Below, piece after piece: positions 8,492-17,548 of a stretch of 64,000 nucleotides of DNA. The translations under genes were made by a program, and so were the position numbers. Origin of the DNA: an uncultured Campylobacter sp. (GTDB taxonomy: Bacteria > Campylobacterota > Campylobacteria > Campylobacterales > Campylobacteraceae). A model generated the notes under the pieces. The model had not been told where the DNA came from and did not search any database. It saw nothing but the letters and a program-made list of their open reading frames with translations. Position 1 is the stretch's first letter; every line of letters starts with the position of its first letter. The stretch is taken from positions 50,653 through 114,652 of the forward strand of contig NZ_CALHVM010000067.1 of the NCBI RefSeq assembly GCF_938039205.1. Reading direction: 5' to 3'.

Positions 8492-9535
8492 TTAGCTTAA
8501 CGTTGTGTACCCGCCGTCTACGTCGCTAAATCCTGCACCGTAAGCTACGCCGGAGATTTTGACTAGAGTGTCGCTGCCTTCTTGATAGCCTTCCACGCCG
8601 TCTGTATTTAGCGCCAGATATACATTAAATTTATCCGCTCCTACGTTTTCTGAGAAATAAGCGCCTTCGCCGTTTTTCAAATTTGCTAGCTTTTCCGTCA
8701 AATTTGACGAATCCGTGCCGTCTGCCGCTTTTGAAATTTTATTGATATTTTCAGGCAGTTTGATTTTTTCTTTCTTGGATATTTTCATCATACCCGTGCC
8801 CGATTCTATCGATATCCCTTTTTGATCCGGATTTTGGGCGATAGTTTCTTTGAGATCAAATTCCTCTTTGCTCAAAAACGATCCGTTATTTCCCTGGGCT
8901 TTTGAGATGAGAGTTATTTTATCCGAGTTTATATTTTCATAGATTTTAAACGTCGTTTGCGTATCTCCGATCTGGGCTACGGCTTTTTTATCTAGCGCTT
9001 TGTCGGTTATAGTCGCAGTACCTTTAAGTCCTTTTGTTACCTCGCTTAACGGGCTTAGATCCCAGGGCTTAGATAAATCCATCGTAAGTGGCGATTTTGT
9101 CGTTAGCATCGAAGCGTCGTTATCTGAGCTAACGTCAAATTTTACCGTTTTATTGGCATATTCTGCGCTTGTTATTGTAGCCGATTTTATCTGTTCGTTT
9201 TCGTAGGCTACGTCTACGGTTTTGTCGTTTTGACTGTACGAAGTGTCTTGCAATACCTGCTTTATTAGCTTATTAGAATCGTCGTAGGTTTTTGTGACGG
9301 TTTGGATGACTCTTCCGCCTTCATTATTGCTTAGGGCTTTTACGATCTCGACGTTTGGAGTAGATTTGTCTATCTCGTAGACCTTTGCTCTAGTTTGCCA
9401 ACCGGTCGTATTTAGCACCTTTTCGTTTTTATCAAAAAATACTCCTTGTGCAAATTTAAACCCGCTATTTTCGTCTTGCGCCCTTTCAAAGACTATTTGG
9501 TATGTCTTGTTAGCCACCGTATCTTCATATTCCCA
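8492..9535 (-). repeat. Internal repeat, copy 2 (C-terminal, partial)
   Basis: This is the second period of the roughly 1.13-kb degenerate repeat in the decayed DUF4214 gene. The clearest shared stretch is 8566-8670 against 9701-9803, which encodes KFN-Y-ALNTDGVEGYQ in both copies and is similar at the DNA level. The copy is cut short by the gene end. Confidence 0.65.
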
Positions 9536-10660
9536 GATTTTAGATTTTCCGTCTATTACGTCTTTAGCTGCGGCATTTTCGAAGCTAGACGGATTAGGAA
9601 CGGTAAAATCAGGCGTTAATTTCTTATAAATCGAAGTTGCGCCTTCTTTTATCTCTGTAAAGTAGCTTCTGGATTCGACATCTTTTACCTCTATCAAGGT
9701 ATCACTATCCTTTTGATAGCCCTCTACGCCGTCGGTATTTAGCGCCATATAGGCATTAAATTTATCTTCTCCTACGTTTTGCAAGAAGTACTGCGCCTTA
9801 CCGACTCCGAGCGTAGATAGTTTTTCCTCGATATTTTGCAGATTTACGCCCTCTTGCGCTCTTGTTAGCTCGGTGATATTTGATGGAAGCGTGATTTTAT
9901 CTTGAGCATTGTCTAGTACCGCCATTTTTGCGCCGTTTGATAGATTGTTCGTGTCGGCGTTGATGCTTATTTTTTTCAAATTTGCATTTTCTTGTAGGGT
10001 CTGGGCTATATCGAAAGTATCGACTCAGTAGCTACTATTGACCGTATATGCAGCCTTTGACACTAGCGTCACGTCATCCGAGAATCATCCGTCGTATGCT
10101 CGGTAGACTACCTCGTCTTTTCCGATATCGGCGGTCCATTTCGTATCTAGCGCGCTATCTGTTACCGTGACTTTACCTTTGTAGTTGAAATTTGGCGCAA
10201 GAGGGTTTAAGTGTTCTGGTGAGCTTGCGTTTAGATACAACTTGCCTTTGTAGTCCAGATTTTCGCTATCTTTGCTGATCTCAAAGTTTATGTCGGTTTT
10301 TGCGTATTTTGGATCTGTTTTGCTAGCATAGCTTAGCTTGCCGTCCTCGTAGGTTAGAGCGAGTTTTTGTCCGTCGCTTCTTTCTAATATTTTTTCTTCC
10401 AGTACGCCTTTGTCGTCAAATTTATCTCTAGTGGCGTCGCCTGTTTTTGAGACGCTAGGCGTGTATTCTTCGGTTACTTTGTAGCCGTCTTTTTCGTAAA
10501 TTTTATAGGCTTTGATTTTGTAGTCCTTGATTATATTTTCGCCGTTATAAAATTTACCGTCAGGCATATCGACTTTTATATCGGAGTTTTCGGGCTGAGC
10601 GTCTCTTTTGCCAAATTCTATCCTATACGTTACGCCCGTCGTGTCGTTTGTGTATTCCCA
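9536..10660 (-). repeat. Internal repeat, copy 1
   Basis: One period of about 1,125 bp, measured between the matching WEY blocks (10660 and 9535). Shared protein landmarks with copy 2 are the WEY-T--YRI/YQI block, KGK/KGT-V/A-T-TD-ALD, and LNTDGVEGYQ. The two TGA lesions at 10085 and 10025 fall inside this copy, with no counterpart in copy 2. Confidence 0.6.
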
Positions 10661-11280
10661 GGTGTGAGCCTTGCCGTCTTTTACGTCGATTGGTTTCATG
10701 GCTGCTTTGCCGGTTTGCTCATTGACCTCATACACTCCGTTATCTTTGTCGTCTTGTGATACTACGTCTTTTATGATGTCGTATTTTGCTTTTATGAAAT
10801 TTATCTTTGCATTATCCGTGCTATCTAGAGTTTTGATAGCGTCTACGTGAGATTTTATATGCTCAAAATGCTTAACGATATTTGCCGAAGTATCTTTTAT
10901 TACAAATTTATCGCCATTTGCTTTTTTTGTCTTTTAGCGCTATAAAGGTAGCGATATCTAACGTAAAATCCTTACTATCGTCTATGAAAAATTTCTCTAC
11001 CGAACTATTTTTTATCAAATTTAGATGATCGCTCGTTGCGTTATGTAGCCAAATTTTGCCTTCGGAAATTTTATTTAGTAGCGCCGTAGTAGCCTTGCTG
11101 GCGTCTAGCGTAAAGCTGCCGCTAAATTTGATAGATAGGACGTATTTTAAATTTGAGGCGATTTTATCTATATTATTTTGTATATTTCCGGCTTCGTCTT
11201 CTATGATAAACGATGTGTTTTCGTCGGTAATACTTGCAGCTTTTTCCAAAAACGTCTTAACGTCGGTTTTTTCGATGATG

Positions 11281-11333
11281 GGATCAGGGTCGGGTTTTGG
11301 CTCCGGTTTGGGATCTGGTTTTGGCTCCGGAGT
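11281..11333 (-). repeat. Pro/Glu/Lys/Asp linker-coding repeat
   Basis: A short tandem array of GGTTTTGGCTCC-like units encodes alternating PEPKP and PDPKP segments on the minus strand. It joins the DUF4214 domain to the repeat region of the decayed gene and would be an extended spacer in the protein. Confidence 0.6.
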
Positions 11334-12081
11334 AAGGACGTAATCTTTATCGTAGTTTGGAAATTGACTTTTTATCTCGCTTTCGCTTTTTCCAGTTACT
11401 TACGATATTACGGATATTTTATCGTTTTTACTTAGCGATTCGTCTAGTTTTGAGTTATCTAGCGTCAAATTTGATTTGTTGTTTATGATGATGTTTTTTA
11501 TATCCTGAGCGGAGGATGTAGCCGTTACGGCGTCGTTTATTTTTAAAAAAGAATTTAAAGTCGTTTTTATATCGCCGTCCGGTACGTCTTGCACGCTATC
11601 GGCAACGACGTTTGATGCGATTATTTTGTTTATCAGTGTTTTATGTGCGTCTCTGGTGCCGGCATCCGAGCTTTGCGCATGGACTGGGTTTAGCGCCGCT
11701 TTTAAGATCTCGCTTACGACTTGACCTCTGTCATTTGTATTATTTAGCATGTTTATCCAGCCTGCTTTTCCGCCGACGTCGGTATTTTCATCCTTGTTTA
11801 ACAATGTTGCATAAATATGCTTGATGAAATTTTCGTTGCTTTCTAGGCTTTTGCCGAAAAACTCCTTCGACGCCGTCGTATCCAACATCAAATTTGCAAC
11901 GTTGGATAAATTTAAATTTTTAGCGTTTGCCGATTTTAGCCAGGCTTCATTACCTACACCTTCGCTAGATCTGCCAAATAAGGTAACATAAAGTCCTGAA
12001 ATTTGTGACTTGGTTAAAGAAATTTTCACATCTTTAAGTTGTATTTTTTAAATATACGTGTGGAATATTTAAAATTTTATT

Positions 12082-12087
12082 ATTATA
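12082..12087 (-). promoter_or_regulatory. Candidate -10 (TATAAT) of the decayed DUF4214 gene
   Basis: The minus strand reads GCTATATAATAATAAAA in a very AT-rich 250-bp spacer, 53 bp before the GTG start. A promoter may therefore survive although the gene is broken. Confidence 0.4.
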
Positions 12088-12282
12088 TAGCATAAGTATA
12101 AAAATAAAACTTAATATTTTATGAAATATCAGCTACAAAATATGGAACTTTAGGCGTGTGGCTTTTGTATTTTTATGCGTATTAAGTAATAAATTTTGAG
12201 TTTTTGAATTATCAAAATAGATAGATGAAATTTGTGTTAAAGCGGAGTTTTGAAAAAGAACGCGGAAGTAAAGCTCGCGGCT

Positions 12283-13056
12283 TCACTTCCCAAAAAGTTT
12301 CTTTATAGCGCCGAAAAATCCGCCTGAGCCCTCGTTTTTATCGCTCTCTTTTTTGTTTTTGTCTAGCTTCATCGCTTCGCTTATCTGCTGCACCGCCGTA
12401 TCGGCGTAGATAAATGCGCCTTCGGGGTCGCAATTAAAAAGATTTGAGTAGCACTCGGAATCATTTAAATCAATCGGGTTGGGTATAATCACGTCTGTCG
12501 CCTCAAGCAGCCCGTAGCCGTTTTCTACGCTAAATTTAACCGCGCTCAAAAACGCAGGCAAATTTTGCGCGTAAAAGTTATCTACTTTTTGCTTTATATT
12601 TTCATCGGCGTTGTAGTCCTGCCAAAATTTGGCCAAATTTGTCGCGCTTATAAATGCGCCAGACGAGTAGTTTCCGTCAAATTCGCCCGTAAATTTAGCC
12701 TTTATTTCAGGCGGTATAACGCCGCTTATATCGCTTAGATACTGCTTAAATTCGCCGTGTTCCTCCGCCAAAAAGCCAAACGCCGTACCGCGCGTGTAGA
12801 AGTATTTTCTAAAAAATCCCTGCACGGCGGCGAGTATGTAGCCGTGACTCGTCGAAAAGCTCTCGTCATCTTTGGTTTCAAGCGCGATTTTTAGGGTATC
12901 GATGTATTTTTGCGCGTAAAAATCCTCTATACCGTACTCTTTTGTGAGCCTTTGTGCGACCGACCAGTCGCCCTCGCGCGCGCTTTTTAATGCATCAAAA
13001 TACCACTGCCTTATCTCGCTTTCATTGATCGGATGATAGCTTACGTCGTAGCCCAT
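12283..13056 (-). CDS. Protein of unknown function, 257 residues
   Basis: I do not recognise the family. The product starts MGYDVSYHPI, with a well-placed AAGGAG before the ATG, and has no signal peptide or membrane segment. It is acidic and aromatic-rich through residues 1-220, with a helical pattern, and ends in a Lys/Glu/Asp/Gly-rich linker and a short amphipathic tail (GGFFGAIKKLFGK) that could touch membrane. Neighbours are yggS upstream (53 bp, same strand) and the decayed S-layer-like gene downstream. It is probably cytoplasmic. Codon use and the Shine-Dalgarno sequence indicate a real gene. Confidence 0.7.
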   Translation of the reverse strand: MGYDVSYHPINESEIRQWYFDALKSAREGDWSVAQRLTKEYGIEDFYAQKYIDTLKIALETKDDESFSTSHGYILAAVQGFFRKYFYTRGTAFGFLAEEHGEFKQYLSDISGVIPPEIKAKFTGEFDGNYSSGAFISATNLAKFWQDYNADENIKQKVDNFYAQNLPAFLSAVKFSVENGYGLLEATDVIIPNPIDLNDSECYSNLFNCDPEGAFIYADTAVQQISEAMKLDKNKKESDKNEGSGGFFGAIKKLFGK

Positions 13057-13109
13057 TTTGGCTCCTTTTTTGGTAGGTTTTTTCTAAATTTACAAAGGAT
13101 TCGGCCGAT

Positions 13110-13745
13110 TTACGCGTATAAAATCGACCCCAAACGAATCATATTCGAGCCGCATTTTATCGCCAGCTCAAAGTCGCCGCTCATACCCATCGAGCAAATT
13201 TGCGCACCGCGAGGTTGCAGATTTTCATAAATTTTACGCGTCGTCTCAAAGCTTTTTTGCACGATTTTCTCGTCCTCTACGTGCGCGCCGATACTCATCA
13301 CGCCGACGGGTTTTAAAAATTTACACTCCTGCGCGATTTGCAAAAACGCAGCCTCGGCGGCTTCGGGCGAGATACCTTGTTTCGTGTCTTCGCGCGCCGA
13401 GTTTATTTGCAGCAGGCATGGTAGCTCGCAAACAAGCCTCTTATCCACCGCAAGTGCGGCCTCTACGCTCTCGCAGCTTTGCCAAAGTGCGGGTTTGAGC
13501 GCTAGCAGGTGGTTTATTTTATTGCTTTGAAGTCGCCCGATAAAGTGCCACTCGATCGGCAAATTTGACAAAATTTTGCTCTTGTTTTTGAGCTCTTGCA
13601 CGCGGTTTTCGCCAAAGCTCGTTTGTCCCTGTTTAAAAAGCTCCAAAACCTCTTTAGTCGTTACGTTTTTGCTCACGGCAATTAGCTTCACCGCTTCGCC
13701 CGTGCGTGCATTTTCGATGCGTTCTAAAATTTTCGCGAGCTTCAT
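13110..13745 (-). CDS. yggS: YggS/PROSC-family PLP-binding protein
   Basis: The 211-residue product has the alanine-racemase-N-type TIM barrel of PLP homeostasis proteins: LIAVSKNVT with the PLP-binding Lys26, FGENRVQEL, EWHFIGRLQSNK, and a C-terminal SMGMSGDFELAI phosphate-binding region. Members bind pyridoxal phosphate without a known reaction and keep vitamin B6 and amino-acid pools balanced. The start overlaps the rseP stop by 4 bp (ATGA), so it is translationally coupled to that gene at the end of the long minus-strand run. Confidence 0.92.
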   Translation of the reverse strand: MKLAKILERIENARTGEAVKLIAVSKNVTTKEVLELFKQGQTSFGENRVQELKNKSKILSNLPIEWHFIGRLQSNKINHLLALKPALWQSCESVEAALAVDKRLVCELPCLLQINSAREDTKQGISPEAAEAAFLQIAQECKFLKPVGVMSIGAHVEDEKIVQKSFETTRKIYENLQPRGAQICSMGMSGDFELAIKCGSNMIRLGSILYA

Positions 13746-14854
13746 TGTCCCGCTCCGCTTAGGCGCATCACGTCGTTAAAGGCAGCAAACGCCATCAGGC
13801 AAAGCAAAAAAGCCCAGCCGCAGTAGGTGAGGCCGATATAGACTTTTTCGTTCATCTCGCGGCGGAAAATGAGCTCGTAAAGGTTGAAAAATATATGACC
13901 GCCGTCAAGCGCGGGGATAGGCAGCAGGTTTAGCACGCCTAAATTTACGGATATGAGCGCAGCGATGATGAGCAGGGTCGAGAGGCCAATGCCAGCGGCT
14001 TTTGAGGTGATGTCGGTGATCTGGATGATGCCACCCATCTCTTTTAGCGGCACGACGCCAACAATGAGCTTTTCAAGTCCCGTGAATATGAGCTTTGAGG
14101 CGTTTACGGTCTCAACGAGCGCAAATTTAAGCGAGCTAAAGCCGGTGTTTCGTATCGTGACGGCCTCGTCTGAGGGCAAAATGCCGATGAGCGGTTTTTC
14201 TATCTTTTCGCCAAATATCGTCATGCTTTGCCCGATTTTAGGCGTCAAATTTATCGTTTTTATTTCGCCGGCGCGCTCGAGCGTGATCGCGGTGGAGGTT
14301 AAATTTACGTTTTTGCTTATCTCGTCCCATTCGCTGATTTTGATACCGTTTATGTTTAAAATTTTATCGCCTTTTTGTAGTCCGGCACTCGCCGCAGCCG
14401 AGTTTTCCAGTACCTTACCCACGGTCGGAGCTAGCCTCTCAACTCCGATATGTCCGAGCGCGATAAAGATAAAAAACGCCAAGGCAAAGTTAAAAAACGG
14501 TCCGGCAAAAAGGATAAAAATGCGTCCTAGCGGGCTAAGCCTCGTATAGCTGTCGGCGTCCTCGTTTTTTAGTCCCGGCTTTGCGTCCTCTTGTCCTTTT
14601 AGGCTAACGTAGCCGCCAAGCGGTATCGCGCTGATGGCGTACTCGGTGTCGCCGATGGTTTTTGAGTAGACGCTCTGGCCAAAGCCCACGCTAAATTTTA
14701 GCACGCCCACTTTTAGCATGCGAGCGGCGAGAAAGTGGCCCAGCTCATGGAAAAATATAAGAAACGAAATCACCAAAACCGTGATCAAAAAGTGCCACGA
14801 ATACGCATAAATGCCGACAGCCAGTAGCGCCGCCACAAAGATAATGCTTTTCAA
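13742..14854 (-). CDS. rseP: Site-2 intramembrane metalloprotease RseP
   Basis: The 370-residue product has the zinc motif HELGH (His36, Glu37, His40) in an N-terminal membrane segment, a central PDZ domain (about residues 125-215) and the second metal-ligand motif LLPIPALDGGH in a C-terminal membrane segment near residue 318. Family members cut membrane-bound anti-sigma factors or signal-peptide remnants within the bilayer. The start is a TTG (14852-14854) behind AAAGG. It lies 21 bp after the AI-2E permease gene and overlaps yggS by 4 bp. The substrate is not evident from context. Confidence 0.92.
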   Translation of the reverse strand: MKSIIFVAALLAVGIYAYSWHFLITVLVISFLIFFHELGHFLAARMLKVGVLKFSVGFGQSVYSKTIGDTEYAISAIPLGGYVSLKGQEDAKPGLKNEDADSYTRLSPLGRIFILFAGPFFNFALAFFIFIALGHIGVERLAPTVGKVLENSAAASAGLQKGDKILNINGIKISEWDEISKNVNLTSTAITLERAGEIKTINLTPKIGQSMTIFGEKIEKPLIGILPSDEAVTIRNTGFSSLKFALVETVNASKLIFTGLEKLIVGVVPLKEMGGIIQITDITSKAAGIGLSTLLIIAALISVNLGVLNLLPIPALDGGHIFFNLYELIFRREMNEKVYIGLTYCGWAFLLCLMAFAAFNDVMRLSGAGQ

Positions 14855-14875
14855 AATTTACCTTTAAATTTGATT

Positions 14876-15892
14876 TTATCGCTCGAGTTTATCGCTGAGC
14901 AAAACTGCGATAAATTTCGTGCTCGGGTTTGCGTCAAGCGCGATCTTTAGGCTCATCGTAAGCGGTACGGCTAAAAACATACCGCCGATGCCGAACAAAA
15001 ATCCCCAAAAAAGTAGGCTCAAAAGCACGACAAGCGTGCTGATACCAAGGCCTTTGCCAAGAAATTTAGGCTCGATAAAGTTGCCGATGACGACATTTAC
15101 GACCGCATACAGCGCCGCAGTCCAAGCGCAAGCCGCCGCGTCGTTTAACAAAAGCGCCACCAAAAGTGCTGGAACGGCCGCGATGATGGAGCCGATCGTC
15201 GGGACAAAGTTTAGCACAAAAGCCAAAATCCCCCAAAGCGGCGCGTAAGGCACGCCGATGAAATTTAGCCCGATAAATATAAAAACGCCCGTCGCAAACG
15301 ATGCTGCGGACTTGATCGCGAGATAGCGTTTGAGATTTGATATGAACGTATCTACGATCTGATTTGTTTGCGGATTTTTACTCGCAAAATACTCGACTTT
15401 TTGAGAAAATACCTGTACCTCAAAAAGCATAAAAGTAACAAGCAAAAAGACAAAAAAGCTCTTTGAGGCAAGCTCTGTGCCGCTTCTTAAAGATCCGCCC
15501 AGCACGGCAAAAAGTTTATTGATATCAAAGTCTGCGGGCGCCGCGACGCTGTTTGGGTCGATGAGGCCGCGGCTAGCGAGTATATGGTGATAGTGGTCGG
15601 CTAGGACTTTAAATTTGCTCTGAAGCTCGGGCATGTAGCTAACTAGCCCGTTGATCGTTTTTAGCACGGTGTTTGCGATAAATCCAAGCGATAAAAACAC
15701 GACTGCGGTAACGAGCGCAAAGGCTAAAACGCGCGGAAATTTGAGCTTTTCTAGCGCATTTATCGCAGGCGTCGCCACGATAGCGATAAAAACCGCCATT
15801 AAAAATGGCAGAACTACGACGCTAGCGGCCTCTAGTCCGGCTGCTACCACGACGAAGCTAGCTAGATAGATTATGGCGTTTCCGGCTCTCAA
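14876..15892 (-). CDS. AI-2E/PerM-family membrane permease
   Basis: The 338-residue protein has about eight hydrophobic segments and the family's C-terminal blocks (FVPTIGSIIAAVPALL, IGNFIEPKFLGKGLG, LFWGFLFGIGGMFLAVPL). The family includes an AI-2 exporter and several ion or osmolyte exporters, so the substrate is open. The start is the TTG at 15890-15892 inside an AAATTTG heptamer with AAGG upstream, 2 bp after the pgsA stop. The next ATG would remove the first membrane segments, which supports the TTG. Confidence 0.87.
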   Translation of the reverse strand: MRAGNAIIYLASFVVVAAGLEAASVVVLPFLMAVFIAIVATPAINALEKLKFPRVLAFALVTAVVFLSLGFIANTVLKTINGLVSYMPELQSKFKVLADHYHHILASRGLIDPNSVAAPADFDINKLFAVLGGSLRSGTELASKSFFVFLLVTFMLFEVQVFSQKVEYFASKNPQTNQIVDTFISNLKRYLAIKSAASFATGVFIFIGLNFIGVPYAPLWGILAFVLNFVPTIGSIIAAVPALLVALLLNDAAACAWTAALYAVVNVVIGNFIEPKFLGKGLGISTLVVLLSLLFWGFLFGIGGMFLAVPLTMSLKIALDANPSTKFIAVLLSDKLER

Positions 15893-15894
15893 AT

Positions 15895-16449
15895 TTACGC
15901 CTTTTTGGCTTGATTTTTAACGTGCCTTACATAGGCGTTTACGTACTCAAAGCCAGAATACAGCGTCAGCGCGACGCTAAGCCAGAGCAAAAACTCGCCA
16001 AAAGGCCACTGCATGGTTAAAAAGCCGATCGCAACCATCTGGCAGACGGTTTTGACTTTGCCCGCCATCGATGCGGCGACCTCTACGCCTTCGCCCGCCA
16101 TCACGACGCGAAATCCCGTGATAAAAAACTCGCGAACCAGGATGAGATACACGGCCCAAGGGCTCGCGCGGTCTATCATCATGAGTCCTAAAAACGCGCC
16201 CAGCGTTAGCATTTTATCCGCAAGCGGGTCGATGACGGCTCCAAGCTTAGTCTTTTGATCCCATGCGCGCGCGATAAACCCGTCAAAAAAGTCCGTGACG
16301 CTGGCGATCACGAACACAAGCGCGGCAAAGTAGTTCATCCAGCTAATATGCACGCCTGAGAAGGAATTTACGCTAAGTAGCAACCAAAACATCAGGGGTG
16401 CGAGAAATACACGCAGGAAAGCTAGGGCGTTTGGTAAATTTAGGCTCAT
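15895..16449 (-). CDS. pgsA: CDP-diacylglycerol--glycerol-3-phosphate 3-phosphatidyltransferase
   Basis: The 184-residue membrane protein has the complete CDP-alcohol phosphotransferase signature, with Asp56-Gly57, Ala60-Arg61, Gly70, Asp74 and Asp78 in DGFIARAWDQKTKLGAVIDPLAD-like order, plus four to five hydrophobic segments. It makes phosphatidylglycerophosphate, the committed step to phosphatidylglycerol. Its ATG overlaps the stop of the small preceding ORF by 4 bp (ATGA), and the AI-2E permease gene follows after 2 bp. Confidence 0.92.
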   Translation of the reverse strand: MSLNLPNALAFLRVFLAPLMFWLLLSVNSFSGVHISWMNYFAALVFVIASVTDFFDGFIARAWDQKTKLGAVIDPLADKMLTLGAFLGLMMIDRASPWAVYLILVREFFITGFRVVMAGEGVEVAASMAGKVKTVCQMVAIGFLTMQWPFGEFLLWLSVALTLYSGFEYVNAYVRHVKNQAKKA

Positions 16450-16766
16450 TTATTTTTTCTTTCTTTTGGATTTTGGAGTTTAAAATTTGACGTCGCGATA
16501 CTTGAGGCGGCGGAAAAAGCGCTGGCCTTGTTTTGGCTTGACTTTGCCCGTTTCTTATTTGCGCTTTGGTTAAATTTGCTTGTAGCTTTGTCAAATTTGA
16601 GCAAATTTAGATTAGGTTTAAGAAAACCGTCCGCGCCGCAAAATTTGCTTTCAAATTTTAAATTTTCATCAAATTTAGCCCGCAAGCGCGTTAAATTTAT
16701 ACCGCCGAATTTGCAAAAAACGCAAGCAACCGGCAAAGGCGCACAGGCTAAATTCGCTTTTTTCAT
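16446..16766 (-). CDS. Small basic ORF, 106 residues, coupled on both sides; unknown
   Basis: This ORF begins in the last codons of the fabL-like gene (ATGA overlap) and ends with an ATGA overlap on pgsA, which is unusually exact for a chance frame. The product is basic, rich in Lys/Asn/Ser/Ala, with no convincing fold, signal or membrane segment, apart from four Cys in the first 45 residues. Much of it is encoded by AAATTTG/CAAATTT copies giving KFD, NLKFES and NFKLQ strings. It may be a real leader-like or filler ORF that lets ribosomes pass from fabL to pgsA, or a spacer that happens to be open. A competing plus-strand frame is less likely. Confidence 0.4.
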   Translation of the reverse strand: MKKANLACAPLPVACVFCKFGGINLTRLRAKFDENLKFESKFCGADGFLKPNLNLLKFDKATSKFNQSANKKRAKSSQNKASAFSAASSIATSNFKLQNPKERKNK

Positions 16767-17548
16767 TTAAATGTTGTACCGCCGTCGATGATGAAGGTGT
16801 GGCCCGTCACCCAGCTAGCTTTTGAGCTACAGAGAAACAAACATGCGCCGGCGATATCCGTAGGCTGTCCCATGCGATTTAGCGGGCTTAGCTCGGCTGT
16901 TTTGTCGCGAACTTCCTCATAGTTAGTAAAAGCCCTAAGCGCGTCCGTCTCGATCGGGCCGCCGCTAACGACGTTTACGCGGATATTTTTTTCGCCAAGC
17001 TCGGTCGCCGCGTAGCGCGCCATAACTTCTACCGCAGCTTTTGCAGTGCCGTGGCCTGCGTAGTTTTCGATATAGACGAGATTACCCGTCGATGAAAGCG
17101 AGATGATACTGCCGCCACCCGTTTTTTCCATGCGTTTTGCCGCCTCTTGCGCGCCTACGACGAATGCGTTTACGGTTGCGGTGAAAATATTATTGATACC
17201 GCGAGGGCGAAGTTTCATAAATTTCGTATATCCGCCTGCTACCGGGCGACCCGAGATGATAGCGTTTGAGACGAAAAAATCGACCCTATCAAAGTCTGCG
17301 TCGATCTCTAAAAATAGATCTTTGTAGGTCTCGGGTTCTAGTATATTTAGCGCGTAGGCTCTGGCTTTTATGCCGTACGTCGCTTCAAGCTCGGCGGCTT
17401 GGGTTTTGGCTAGCTCTTCGTTTGAGTTATAGGTAAAGGCGATATTTACGCCCTTTGCGGCGAATTCCTCTACGATGGCGCGTCCGATGCCGCGCGTTCC
17501 GCCGCTGATTACTAGAGTTTTGCCTTTAAATTCGTTTTCGCAATTCAT
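16763..17548 (-). CDS. fabL: Enoyl-ACP reductase, FabL-like SDR
   Basis: The 261-residue short-chain dehydrogenase has the cofactor loop SGGTRGIG (residues 15-22) and an active-site Tyr163 followed six residues later by Lys170 (Y-x6-K), the spacing of enoyl-ACP reductases rather than the Y-x3-K of ordinary SDRs. NVVSGGPIETDAL after the active site matches the FabL type closely. It would reduce enoyl-ACP in the last step of fatty-acid elongation. It overlaps dapA by 1 bp and the next small ORF by 4 bp. In C. jejuni the equivalent gene after dapA is usually labelled only as an oxidoreductase. Confidence 0.75.
   Translation of the reverse strand: MNCENEFKGKTLVISGGTRGIGRAIVEEFAAKGVNIAFTYNSNEELAKTQAAELEATYGIKARAYALNILEPETYKDLFLEIDADFDRVDFFVSNAIISGRPVAGGYTKFMKLRPRGINNIFTATVNAFVVGAQEAAKRMEKTGGGSIISLSSTGNLVYIENYAGHGTAKAAVEVMARYAATELGEKNIRVNVVSGGPIETDALRAFTNYEEVRDKTAELSPLNRMGQPTDIAGACLFLCSSKASWVTGHTFIIDGGTTFK

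Larger units (their letters stand above)
8492..12029 (-). pseudogene. Large DUF4214-type (S-layer/secreted protein-like) gene, decayed
   Basis: One coding unit can be followed through four lesions. It starts at a GTG (12027-12029): the first ~200 residues (TKSQISGLYVTLFGR, NAKNLNLSNVANL) form a DUF4214-type domain common at the N-terminus of Campylobacter S-layer and RTX-like proteins. Lesions are an in-frame TAA at 11400-11402, a frameshift at the T7 run 10922-10928, and in-frame TGA codons at 10085-10087 and 10025-10027. The frame runs on beyond each. After a Pro/Glu/Lys/Asp linker come two degenerate copies of a ~375-residue unit (WEY, LNTDGVEGYQ, TDKALDKK blocks). The intact product would have been about 1,170 residues. 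Sequencing error is possible for the frameshift but less so for three stops. Function is inferred from the N-terminal domain only. Confidence 0.75.

Noticed and set aside
10025..10087. In-frame TGA codons as recoded residues
   Set aside because: TGA acts as an ordinary stop elsewhere in the window (for example at the ATGA overlaps), and no recoding signal is apparent.
11056..11435. Plus-strand frames with Gly/Ser/Phe-rich repeats
   Set aside because: They are the reverse of the Pro/Glu/Lys/Asp linker and flanking codons in the decayed S-layer-like gene.
16528..16770. Plus-strand frame opposite the small coupled ORF
   Set aside because: It has no ribosome-binding site, runs against the operon direction, and is formed by the same AAATTTG words.
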